Shown piece by piece: positions 1 through 6,333 of a stretch of DNA of 13,962 nucleotides; the first letter of the stretch is position 1, and the number at the start of each line of letters is the position of its first letter. Origin of the DNA: OPU3-GD-OMZ sp964515235. Lineage in GTDB: Bacteria > Pseudomonadota > Gammaproteobacteria > Methylococcales > Methylomonadaceae. The notes below the pieces were generated by a model. That model searched no databases and was not told the origin of the DNA. It saw only the letters and a list, made by a program, of their open reading frames with translations. The DNA lies in NCBI GenBank assembly GCA_964515235.1, contig CAZEVO010000038.1, positions 1-13,962 of the forward strand, read 5' to 3'. A program made the translations under genes and the position numbers.

Positions 1-764
1 ACCCGTCCATTGGCGTCAACCCATAGTTCGTTACCTTGTGTATCTTTTGCCTGCATTAATGCTGGAGTTAACTCATTTTCACCAATAAATGTTTTAGTAA
101 TCCAGCGATTAGTAGGGTCGTTTTCAGTTGCTGAACCAGATTTTATAAAATAAGTGCTGGTTATATGCGCATTTCCTGCTGAGTCATAGATATCAAATGT
201 TGTTGATTCATTATATGTACTTGGATCTTCTCTGTTAAAAGGTACGTTTAAAATAGGGGCTGAGGAAGGTAAGTTTAAACCTGCCTTGATATATGTTGTA
301 GCGGCTGGGTTACCCTTGATATCGGGCAGTTTCATATTTTCAACTTCAGTTAGATTAATTGAATCATCATTGTTTACAGCAAAAGCTTGTAAGAAATTAC
401 CATTGGAGTCAACGACATAACGATCATTAGTGACACTAAAGGATCCCGCGCGTGTGAAAATACGTTCTGTTGAATTAGGGTCGGGCTTTAAAGAAAAAAA
501 GCCTTGACCCTGAATAGAGAGATCTAACATATTGTCAGAAGAAGTAAGGCTGCCCTGTGTGAATTGTTGTGTTGTACCCGTTGATAAAGCGCCTTGACCG
601 ACAATAGTTGAATTACTCTGGCTCATTGACGATGAGTAAATATCACTAAAGGTCGCATGAGATTTTTTAAAACCTGTGGTGTTCGCATTACTAATATTAT
701 TATTAGTTACATCAAGTTTTGCGAAAGATGCATTTAAGCCTGTTAATGATGTTCGAAAGGACAT
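1..764 (-). CDS. flgE: Flagellar hook protein FlgE, 5' part (runs off the left edge)
   Basis: FlgE is the hook subunit of the bacterial flagellum, exported by the flagellar type III system and polymerised between rod and filament. Translating the minus strand from the ATG at 764 gives about 254 residues with no stop before the window edge. The N-terminus has the rod/hook signature: MSFRTSLTGLNASFAKLDV, then NNNISNANTTGFKKS, a typical D0 helix with the ANTTGFK motif. A downstream stretch IQGQGFFSL and then FTRAGSFSV match the usual hook-core motifs, followed by an Asp/Asn/Ser/Thr-rich outer domain. The length already exceeds FlgF or FlgG rod proteins at this point, and the start resembles FlgE rather than those. 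A purine-rich Shine-Dalgarno (AGGGGAAG) sits just upstream. No flgD lies upstream; the next gene is divergent. A strong sigma-54 promoter at 874-890 probably drives it. Confidence 0.93.
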   Translation of the reverse strand, partial: MSFRTSLTGLNASFAKLDVTNNNISNANTTGFKKSHATFSDIYSSSMSQSNSTIVGQGALSTGTTQQFTQGSLTSSDNMLDLSIQGQGFFSLKPDPNSTERIFTRAGSFSVTNDRYVVDSNGNFLQAFAVNNDDSINLTEVENMKLPDIKGNPAATTYIKAGLNLPSSAPILNVPFNREDPSTYNESTTFDIYDSAGNAHITSTYFIKSGSATENDPTNRWITKTFIGENELTPALMQAKDTQGNELWVDANGR

Positions 765-797
765 TTCTTCCCCTAAATAAGTCTTGATCTGTTGTCT

Positions 798-819
798 AGG
801 CGGTAAAATATTGCCGCTT
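798..819 (-). other. Hairpin in the flgE 5' leader
   Basis: A stem of nine pairs (AGGCGGTAA with TTGCCGCTT, including two G-T pairs) closes a four-base loop. It lies between the predicted sigma-54 start and the flgE start codon, so it would form in the flgE mRNA leader. No T-run follows, so it is not an obvious terminator. A regulatory or mRNA-stability role is inference only. Confidence 0.4.
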
Positions 820-873
820 AACACTCAGGTTTTATTCATTAAAAGCCTATTTTTGGCCTTTTGTTATTATTTA

Positions 874-890
874 AGCATCATTTGTGCCAA
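874..890 (-). promoter_or_regulatory. Sigma-54 (RpoN) promoter for flgE
   Basis: Read on the minus strand, this is TTGGCACAAATGATGCT. It contains the full -24 element TGGCAC and a -12 element ATGCT, four of five matches to TTGCT, with exactly the required 12-base step from the GG to the GC. Transcription would start near 861-864, giving a leader of about 100 nt before the flgE ATG. Mid-class flagellar genes, including flgE, are RpoN-dependent in vibrios and pseudomonads, which fits. Confidence 0.75.
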
Positions 891-1011
891 TGGGTTATTT
901 TTTCGACGTAAAGGAATTCCTGAAAAGGTTTGAATCGGCAAGTCTATTCTATGCGTACTTTTCTATGTGTAGGAAAAGTAGATTGACTCATTAAAAAATA
1001 AGGCGTAAATG

Positions 1012-1028
1012 TATTGATTAGATCAATA
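1012..1028. promoter_or_regulatory. Operator-like inverted repeat TATTGAT-TAG-ATCAATA
   Basis: Perfect 7-bp arms flank a 3-bp centre in the intergenic region upstream of the lipoprotein at 1129. The half-sites TTGAT and ATCAA resemble FNR half-sites, but FNR needs four bases between them and here there are three. It may be bound by another dimeric regulator, or it may be a chance AT-rich palindrome. Confidence 0.3.
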
Positions 1029-1128
1029 TAGAGTGGTCTTGTATTTTGGCCGTTATTAAATCAAAGTCGTTGTTGATCATGAAGGTTGTGTAAACTTTTA
1101 ATAAATATGACGTTAAGAGGAGTGAGGT

Positions 1129-1605
1129 ATGCCGATTCATAGAGTGGTTAGCAGTTTAGTCGTACTGTTATTGATATCGATGTCAGGCTGTGTCAGTGGT
1201 GCAGTAATACAGCCTGAAAAAACACCTGTAGTGAGCGACTTACATTCCGTAAAAATTAAAAAATTAGCTGGAGAATTAAAGCGATTGAAATTGGAAAATG
1301 CAAGGTTACATGAGGATCTTGAAACTGTAATTGATCAGGTAGATGAGTTGGATGACCTGAAAGCAGAAAATAAAGAATTGCGCGATGAACTTGATGCGAA
1401 TCATAGTCATGTATCTCGAGCAGAAGCTTATGACGGTTCAAAAATGGTGGATTTAATAAGAGATGGATTAGAGCAAGTTATCAATGAAGCAGGTGTACAT
1501 GGGTTAAATAATACGGTTGGAGAAATAAGATTGGTTCTCCGTGAATTTAATGCACGAGTTCAGCGAATGTGGGTTAGTCAGATGATGCATGGTAAGAATC
1601 CTTGA
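1129..1605 (+). CDS. Coiled-coil lipoprotein of unknown function
   Basis: A 158-residue predicted lipoprotein. The N-terminus is MPIHR, then a hydrophobic segment (about residues 6-18) and a lipobox MSGC with the lipidated cysteine at residue 21, so the mature protein should be membrane-anchored. Residues ~42-90 form a strongly charged heptad-like coiled coil (leucine-spaced KKLAGELKRLKLENARL and onward), probably mediating oligomerisation. The C-terminal third is helical without a recognisable motif. The start is supported by a GAGGAGTGAGG Shine-Dalgarno. It is divergent from flgE with a long shared upstream region, so a flagellar or envelope link is possible but not shown. I do not recognise the family. 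A weak hairpin follows at 1723-1745. Confidence 0.75.
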   Translation: MPIHRVVSSLVVLLLISMSGCVSGAVIQPEKTPVVSDLHSVKIKKLAGELKRLKLENARLHEDLETVIDQVDELDDLKAENKELRDELDANHSHVSRAEAYDGSKMVDLIRDGLEQVINEAGVHGLNNTVGEIRLVLREFNARVQRMWVSQMMHGKNP

Positions 1606-1722
1606 AACTTTAGTCGAGAGTTTTCTGGTAGGGCTGTAACCTGAAGAGGTAAGTATTCGGATTCGAAGTGTGGACTTTAGTTTAAATATTGGATTCCTAA
1701 AGTGTACGATGATTGGTTAGTG

Positions 1723-1745
1723 AGCCATTCAATGGCTTTGATTTT
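1723..1745 (+). terminator. Possible weak terminator after the coiled-coil lipoprotein
   Basis: AGCCATT and AATGGCT form an inverted repeat around a single base; as RNA this is about a five-pair stem with a five-base loop. It is followed by an interrupted T-run (TTTGATTTT). It lies about 120 bases after the stop codon and is a poor match to a strong intrinsic terminator. Confidence 0.35.
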
Positions 1746-1874
1746 CGGGAAGGGGCTGGAAAGTCTGGAAGATAGAGTTTTAATACAGGGGTGAAGATGA
1801 AGCGTATGAGCGAATTGCCATACGACAGTTAAAGTTAGTTATAGTCTAAATTGAAAATAGAGGAGTTCTAAGCC

Positions 1875-2207
1875 ATGATTCAAGATACTATAGTAAAAAT
1901 AAACGCTTTGATTGAACAAGCAGACCGTCTAACGAATGAACAACGTCGCCAATTGTTAGATTTAATTGCACAACTACAACGTGATATTCAGTTAATTGAA
2001 ACGGTCGATCAGGAGCAAGCGCAAAGCGTTGCCGTTTTAGCTAAATTGGCCAGTCATGAATATTTGCGTGCTGAACAAAATCCAGAGCTCATTGCAATGG
2101 CCGAAAAAGGGTTAGCGTTAGCGATTAAAGATTATGAACAATCTCACCCAAAGCTATATCAAACACTACAGTCTTTGTGTATTGCATTACGAGGCTTAGG
2201 CGTTTAG
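1875..2207 (+). CDS. DUF4404 family protein
   Basis: A 110-residue, soluble, mostly helical protein. It has no signal peptide and no cysteine pattern suggesting metal binding. The N-terminal half is Gln/Leu/Asp-rich and helical (LTNEQRRQLLDLIAQLQRDI), and the C-terminus has the block YEQSHPKLYQTLQSL ending in ALRGLGV. That block matches the conserved end of DUF4404 proteins (E-x2-HP, then a final L-x2-[ML]G[IV]). Those small proteins are widespread in gammaproteobacteria and have no known function. This copy is longer than the usual ~85-90 residues, mainly in the middle. A GAGG-type Shine-Dalgarno lies 10 bases before the ATG. The P-II gene follows after 106 bases on the same strand, but a possible promoter in between means co-transcription is uncertain. 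Confidence 0.75.
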   Translation: MIQDTIVKINALIEQADRLTNEQRRQLLDLIAQLQRDIQLIETVDQEQAQSVAVLAKLASHEYLRAEQNPELIAMAEKGLALAIKDYEQSHPKLYQTLQSLCIALRGLGV

Positions 2208-2243
2208 GTTCTTAATATGGGCAATTATTTGAAACGAGAATGG

Positions 2244-2271
2244 TTGTTACAGTCGTGAGTGACAGTATACA
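2244..2271 (+). promoter_or_regulatory. Candidate sigma-70 promoter for the P-II gene
   Basis: A -35-like TTGTTA and a -10-like TATACA are separated by 16 bases, placing the start about 35 bases before the P-II ATG. Both hexamers are imperfect. No GG-N10-GC sigma-54 element was seen in this gap. Confidence 0.35.
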
Positions 2272-2313
2272 ACTGATAAAAATAGAAAGGGCTCTTAATT
2301 AGCAGGAGAAAAA

Positions 2314-2652
2314 ATGAAATTGATCACAGCGATTATTAAACCATTTAAGTTAGATGATGTGCGTGAAGCATTATCTGAAATAGGAGTAGCCGGCCTTACA
2401 GTAACAGAAGTTAAGGGCTTTGGTCGTCAGAAAGGACATACGGAGCTTTACCGTGGTGCTGAGTATGTCATTGATTTTCTACCTAAAGTGAAAATAGAAA
2501 TTGCCGTTTCTGATGAGCTTGTTGATGCTGCTTTGGGAGCATTGGTGGGCGGTGCTAGAACAGGGAAGATAGGAGATGGTAAAATTTTTGTAACTGCTTT
2601 GGAGCAAGTGGTTCGTATTCGAACCGGCGAATCGGGTTCTGAAGCAATTTAG
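2314..2652 (+). CDS. glnB: P-II nitrogen regulatory protein (GlnB/GlnK type)
   Basis: A trimeric cytoplasmic signal transducer that binds ATP/ADP and 2-oxoglutarate and relays nitrogen/carbon status to targets such as the glutamine synthetase adenylyltransferase, NtrB or the ammonium channel. The 112-residue length is standard. The T-loop block KGFGRQKGHTELYRGAEY carries Tyr51, the uridylylation site, and is followed by FLPKVKIE. The B-loop GKIGDGKIFV and the C-terminal RIRTGE are intact. Asp54 favours a GlnB label, but the start MKLITAIIKPFKL also resembles GlnK of pseudomonads, and no amtB or glnA is adjacent, so GlnB versus GlnK is not settled. An AGGAG Shine-Dalgarno supports the start. 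A strong intrinsic terminator lies 32 bases after the stop, so the unit ends here. Confidence 0.95.
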   Translation: MKLITAIIKPFKLDDVREALSEIGVAGLTVTEVKGFGRQKGHTELYRGAEYVIDFLPKVKIEIAVSDELVDAALGALVGGARTGKIGDGKIFVTALEQVVRIRTGESGSEAI

Positions 2653-2683
2653 AGCCATTTAAATTTCATCTTTATTTAAATTT

Positions 2684-2708
2684 AAGCCGTCTTTTGACGG
2701 TTTTTTTT
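2684..2708 (+). terminator. Intrinsic terminator after the P-II gene
   Basis: The stem AGCCGTC/GACGGTT (seven pairs, one of them G-T) encloses a TTTT loop and is followed by an unbroken run of eight T. Confidence 0.9.
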
Positions 2709-2859
2709 GCTTGAAAACACCCAGTTTCATGAACATTTATAATGAGGCGTAATGGTGTTAATTTGCCTTGAACTTGGCTATCATTTTGTTATGGTGTCTC
2801 ATGAAAAAATATAATGACTATTTAACCTTTTGTAATACTAGAGAAAATAACAGTTTTTT

Positions 2860-3057
2860 ATGAATTCTAACGATCAAGAAAAACAGAGTCTAATTGTTTG
2901 TGGTTGTACGGGAACAACTCAAGACAAGATTTTATCATTGATTGCCCAAGGCTTTGATCTCGATAAAATATCGAGTGCAACAGGGGCTACAACGGGATGT
3001 GGGTCTTGTGATGTAGCAATTATGGATTTGTTATATGAGCATACCAAAACGATTTAA
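2860..3057 (+). CDS. Small BFD-like [2Fe-2S] protein
   Basis: A 65-residue cytoplasmic protein with the BFD-like [2Fe-2S] fold signature: C14-G-C16 followed by G46-C47-G-S-C50, that is CxC-x30-CxxC. This is the spacing used in bacterioferritin-associated ferredoxin and in the BFD domains of NirB/NasB-type reductases. The LIAQGFDLDKISSATGATTGCG segment between the cysteine pairs is the usual helix-turn-helix-like linker. It is shorter than a full electron-transfer flavoprotein and stands alone, so it probably acts as a one-cluster electron carrier. The gene ends 66 bases before the molybdopterin oxidoreductase on the same strand, suggesting a functional pair. The Shine-Dalgarno is weak, but the ATG at 2860 is the only ATG start possible because a stop lies just upstream in frame. 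No bacterioferritin gene is nearby. Confidence 0.85.
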   Translation: MNSNDQEKQSLIVCGCTGTTQDKILSLIAQGFDLDKISSATGATTGCGSCDVAIMDLLYEHTKTI

Positions 3058-3123
3058 GCAGAATGAGGCGTGCAGAGTCATGAAAGATTTCGGCGCCTTA
3101 TAAGAATAAGCGAAGGAGGTTTT

Positions 3124-5256
3124 ATGTCTGTTCAAACTAAAAAGACAGCGTACGGTGGGTGTCCTCACGATTGCCCTGATACTTGTGCAATGATATATGA
3201 AGTTGAAGGCGAGAAATTGGTTGGTGTTAAAGGAAACCCAGTCCATCCGATGACACGAGGAGGACTGTGTGTTAAGTTGAAAGATTATGAAAAACGCCAC
3301 TATCATCCTGATAGATTGCTTTATCCACTTCGTAGATCAGGACCTAAAGGTAGTAAACAGTTTGAGCGAATTAGCTGGGATGAGGCGATAGATGAAATCA
3401 CGGAACGTTGGACAAATATTATTGCGACCGATGGTCCGCATGCAATTATGCCTAATAGTTATTTGGGTAATCAGGGTTTAGTACATGGCCTAAATGGAGG
3501 GGATGCTTTTTTTAATCGAATGGGTGCTACGGTTTGTGAGCGTACATTTTGTGGGGAAGGGTCTTGTACGGCTTGGTTATTAACGGTAGGTCCGACAGCA
3601 GGTGTTGACCCTGAAAGTTTTATTCACTCTAAATACATCGTTATTTGGGCTTGTAACTCAGTTAGTACTAATTTACATCATTGGCACATTATTAAAGAAG
3701 CAAAAAAACAAGGTGCTAAAGTCGTTGTTATTGATTCATACGCATCTAAAACTGCTAAAGAGGCGGACTGGCATATTGCTCCTAAACCGGGTACAGATGG
3801 AGCATTAGCGATGGCTATAATCCATACACTTATTGAGGAGTCTTTGATTGACCAAGCCTATGTTGATGAATATACCTTAGGGTATTCTGATCTCGTGGTT
3901 CGTGCGCAAGATAAAACCCCTGAATGGGCAGAAGCAATTTGTGGTGTTTCTGCTTCAGATATTCGTCAATTTGCCCGAGAGTATGCCACAACACCACCAG
4001 CAGTTATTCGGTTAGGTGTAGCGCTAGAGCGAAGTTATGGGGGCGGCCAAACAATAAGAGCCGTTACTTGTTTACCCGCTCTGATAGGTGCTTGGCGTTA
4101 TGTTGGCGGAGGAGCGTTACAATTTCCAGTCTGGGAACATCCGTATAAATTTGAAGTAATCAGTCGGCCTGACTTAATACCGGAAGGAACGCCGGTGGTT
4201 AATAATTTGCAGTTAGGACGAATCTTAACCGGTGAAATACAATTGGAAACGCCCATTAAATCCATGATGTGTTGGAATACGAACCCAGTTACTCAGGCTC
4301 CTGAAACAGATAAAATTATTGCAGGTTTAAAACGTGATGATTTATTTATGGTTTCAGCAGAACACTTTATGTCGGATACGGCAGTTTATGCGGATATTGT
4401 TTTACCGGCATCAATGGGTGCTGAAATGGAAGATATTATTTTATCTTGGGGTCATCTTTATCTGACATATAACGAGAAATGTGTTGAGTCACCGGGAGAA
4501 ACGCTTCCCAATAATGAGATTTTTCGGCGATTAGCGCGGAAAATGAATTTTAAAGAGGAAAACTTCAAATGGTCAGACAGTGAATGTTTAGAGCATTATA
4601 TTGACTGGGAAGCACCAGCATGTGAAGGGATTGACTTTAATTATTTAAAAGAACATGGTTTTGCTCGATTGAATGTGGGTACTAGGGATAATCGAGCGCC
4701 GCATAGTGAAGGTAATTTTCCAACACCATCAGGAAAATGCGAATTTAAGATTGAGGGAGCATCCAATTTTGTTGCTCCGCCATTTCGACAAATGTATGAA
4801 GGATTTCAATCTGCTGAGCCTCTAGATGCATTGCCAGATTATGTGCCTGCAAAAGAAACACCAGCAACTAATCCTGAACGAGCAACAAGATACCCATTGA
4901 ATATAATCTCACCGAAGAGTCATGGTTTTTTAAATTCTTGTTATGCCAATATGGATGAGAAGATTAAAGGCCAAGGACCGCAATCAGTCCTTATTAACAG
5001 TTTTGATGCTGGCGCAAGAGGGATTGAGAACGGTGATAAAATACGAGTATTTAACGACCGGGGTGCTTTTCAGGGCAATGCCAAAATTACAGAAGATGTC
5101 GATGCTGGAATTATTGTGGCCACATTAGGTTATTGGCGGCAACTTAATGAAGGGACTGTGAATTGTATTAGTTCTGCTGAGTTTGTGAATATGGGACATG
5201 CCCCGACTTTTTCAGATAACCTGGTGCAGGTATCTCTTATCGAAGCAGATGTTTGA
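3124..5256 (+). CDS. Cytoplasmic molybdopterin oxidoreductase with [4Fe-4S] domain
   Basis: A 710-residue member of the DMSO-reductase superfamily (bis-MGD molybdoenzymes). The N-terminal [4Fe-4S] domain has C13-x3-C17-x3-C21-x27-C49 (GGCPHDCPDTCAM ... GGLCVK), followed by the YHPDRLLYPLRR block typical of the CPHDCPDTCA branch (MopB_3-like). The bis-MGD core runs to about residue 560, and a C-terminal dinucleotide-binding domain covers about 595-705. No twin-arginine signal is present, so it should act in the cytoplasm. The start at 3124 is chosen because a perfect AAGGAGGT lies four bases upstream; an in-frame GTG at 3070 would extend it by 18 residues but has no ribosome site. The substrate is unknown. 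The molybdenum-ligand region (residues 138-148) has two Cys, one Ser and another Cys. The BFD-like protein upstream is a plausible electron partner. No membrane anchor or second large subunit is adjacent. Confidence 0.9.
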   Translation: MSVQTKKTAYGGCPHDCPDTCAMIYEVEGEKLVGVKGNPVHPMTRGGLCVKLKDYEKRHYHPDRLLYPLRRSGPKGSKQFERISWDEAIDEITERWTNIIATDGPHAIMPNSYLGNQGLVHGLNGGDAFFNRMGATVCERTFCGEGSCTAWLLTVGPTAGVDPESFIHSKYIVIWACNSVSTNLHHWHIIKEAKKQGAKVVVIDSYASKTAKEADWHIAPKPGTDGALAMAIIHTLIEESLIDQAYVDEYTLGYSDLVVRAQDKTPEWAEAICGVSASDIRQFAREYATTPPAVIRLGVALERSYGGGQTIRAVTCLPALIGAWRYVGGGALQFPVWEHPYKFEVISRPDLIPEGTPVVNNLQLGRILTGEIQLETPIKSMMCWNTNPVTQAPETDKIIAGLKRDDLFMVSAEHFMSDTAVYADIVLPASMGAEMEDIILSWGHLYLTYNEKCVESPGETLPNNEIFRRLARKMNFKEENFKWSDSECLEHYIDWEAPACEGIDFNYLKEHGFARLNVGTRDNRAPHSEGNFPTPSGKCEFKIEGASNFVAPPFRQMYEGFQSAEPLDALPDYVPAKETPATNPERATRYPLNIISPKSHGFLNSCYANMDEKIKGQGPQSVLINSFDAGARGIENGDKIRVFNDRGAFQGNAKITEDVDAGIIVATLGYWRQLNEGTVNCISSAEFVNMGHAPTFSDNLVQVSLIEADV

Positions 5257-5307
5257 TTTTTAAATTGAGGCATGTTTTCTCTAAGGAAATTGAGGAGTTT
5301 TTAAGCT

Positions 5308-6183
5308 ATGGCGAGTGGTATTTTTGCGGTTTTTGATGACGTTGCGGCGTTATTGGATGATGCTGCACTGATGAGTAAAGTGGCCGCCAAACAAACAGTT
5401 GGGTTGCTAGGCGATGATCTCGCTGTCAATGCCGAGAAAGCCACTGACTTTTCCGCTACGCGTGAGTTGCCTGTTATTTGGGCCATTACGAAAGGCTCAG
5501 TTGTTAATAAATTAATTATTTTACCCATTGTTTTTTTGTTAAGTAGCTACTTACCTGATTTGATTGTGCCGATATTACTCGGTGGTGGAGTTTATCTCAG
5601 TTATGAGGGTGCGGAAAAAGTTTTTGATTGGGTTTTGTTATACAAAACTAAAAAGGGCGTTCATGATGTGCTACCGGACGAGAAGTTGATTGTTCAATCT
5701 GAAACGGAAAAAATAAAATCAGCCATACGAACCGATTTTATTCTTTCGATTGAAATTATTGTTATCGCCTTAGAAACCGTTGTTGATGAAATTTTGCCTA
5801 TCCAAATTATGGTGGTTAGTTTTATAGCTTTATTGGCAACAGCTGGTGTTTATGGCGTTGTAGCTCTTTTAGTTAGGATGGATGATGTTGGTTTTGATTT
5901 GATAAAACGTTCCTTGAAACAAGAAGGTTTAGAGGGGCGAATGTTGCAGTTGATTGGCAATGTTTTGGTTGCCTCCTTGCCTAAAGTGATCCGAATGTTA
6001 GCAGTTATCGGTACTGTAGCAATGCTAGTGGTTGGCGGCGGTATGTTTGTGCATAATATTGATGCTCTCCATTACTTTTTAGATTTTTTGCCAACCATGC
6101 TAGCTGATTTATTTACAGGGTTGCTGGTTGGAAATGTTGTGCTAATGAGTTTGCAAACCGTCCAAGCACAGTTCAATGAGTGA
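5308..6183 (+). CDS. yedI: DUF808 family inner-membrane protein (YedI-like)
   Basis: A 291-residue multi-pass inner-membrane protein of the DUF808 family. The N-terminus MASGIFAVFDDVAALLDD followed by KVAAKQTVGLLGDDLAVNAE and RELPVIWAITKGS aligns closely with Escherichia coli YedI, and the length is normal. Hydrophobic segments are visible at roughly residues 68-100 (a helical hairpin ending in YEGAEKVFDW), 145-165, 170-190, 225-245 and 260-285. The segment between them (~105-140) is charged and probably cytoplasmic. The biochemical role of the family is unknown. A GAGGAG Shine-Dalgarno lies about 11 bases before the ATG. The gene follows the molybdoenzyme after 51 bases with no terminator seen, so read-through is likely, though a functional link is not implied. 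Confidence 0.92.
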   Translation: MASGIFAVFDDVAALLDDAALMSKVAAKQTVGLLGDDLAVNAEKATDFSATRELPVIWAITKGSVVNKLIILPIVFLLSSYLPDLIVPILLGGGVYLSYEGAEKVFDWVLLYKTKKGVHDVLPDEKLIVQSETEKIKSAIRTDFILSIEIIVIALETVVDEILPIQIMVVSFIALLATAGVYGVVALLVRMDDVGFDLIKRSLKQEGLEGRMLQLIGNVLVASLPKVIRMLAVIGTVAMLVVGGGMFVHNIDALHYFLDFLPTMLADLFTGLLVGNVVLMSLQTVQAQFNE

Positions 6184-6333
6184 TTCTTGAGCGCTGACTA
6201 GGGACTCTAATTTTTTAGTTACGGTAAATATTTTTTGTTGTGGCTCGTATGAATATTTTAATTGTGGTTGAGCAACTGAATCGTCGTTGTTCTTTGAAAT
6301 CAGGCAGTTATTTGGTGTAGACTGGCCCGCATT

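Larger units (their letters stand above)
765..1128. other. Divergent intergenic region between flgE and the coiled-coil lipoprotein
   Basis: This 364-base gap contains no credible coding region. It holds the sigma-54 promoter and leader hairpin for flgE on the minus strand. On the lipoprotein side it has a 17-bp inverted repeat at 1012-1028 about 100 bases before the lipoprotein start. I could not place a convincing sigma-70 promoter for the plus-strand gene. Confidence 0.7.

Noticed and set aside
1014..1026. FNR box in TTGAT-TAG-ATCAA
   Set aside because: FNR sites have four bases between the half-sites; here there are three.
2711..2743. TTGAAA paired with TATAAT as a promoter for the BFD-like gene
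   Set aside because: The spacing is 21 bases and the resulting leader would be over 100 nt; not convincing.
3070..3123. Upstream GTG extension of the molybdopterin oxidoreductase (18 extra residues)
   Set aside because: A perfect AAGGAGGT sits four bases before the ATG at 3124, and the extension encodes nothing family-like.
3031..3306. Minus-strand reading frame across the start of the molybdoenzyme
   Set aside because: It overlaps two well-supported plus-strand genes and its translation shows no family features.
5301..5528. Minus-strand reading frame inside the DUF808 gene
   Set aside because: It lies wholly over the conserved N-terminus of a recognised family on the plus strand.
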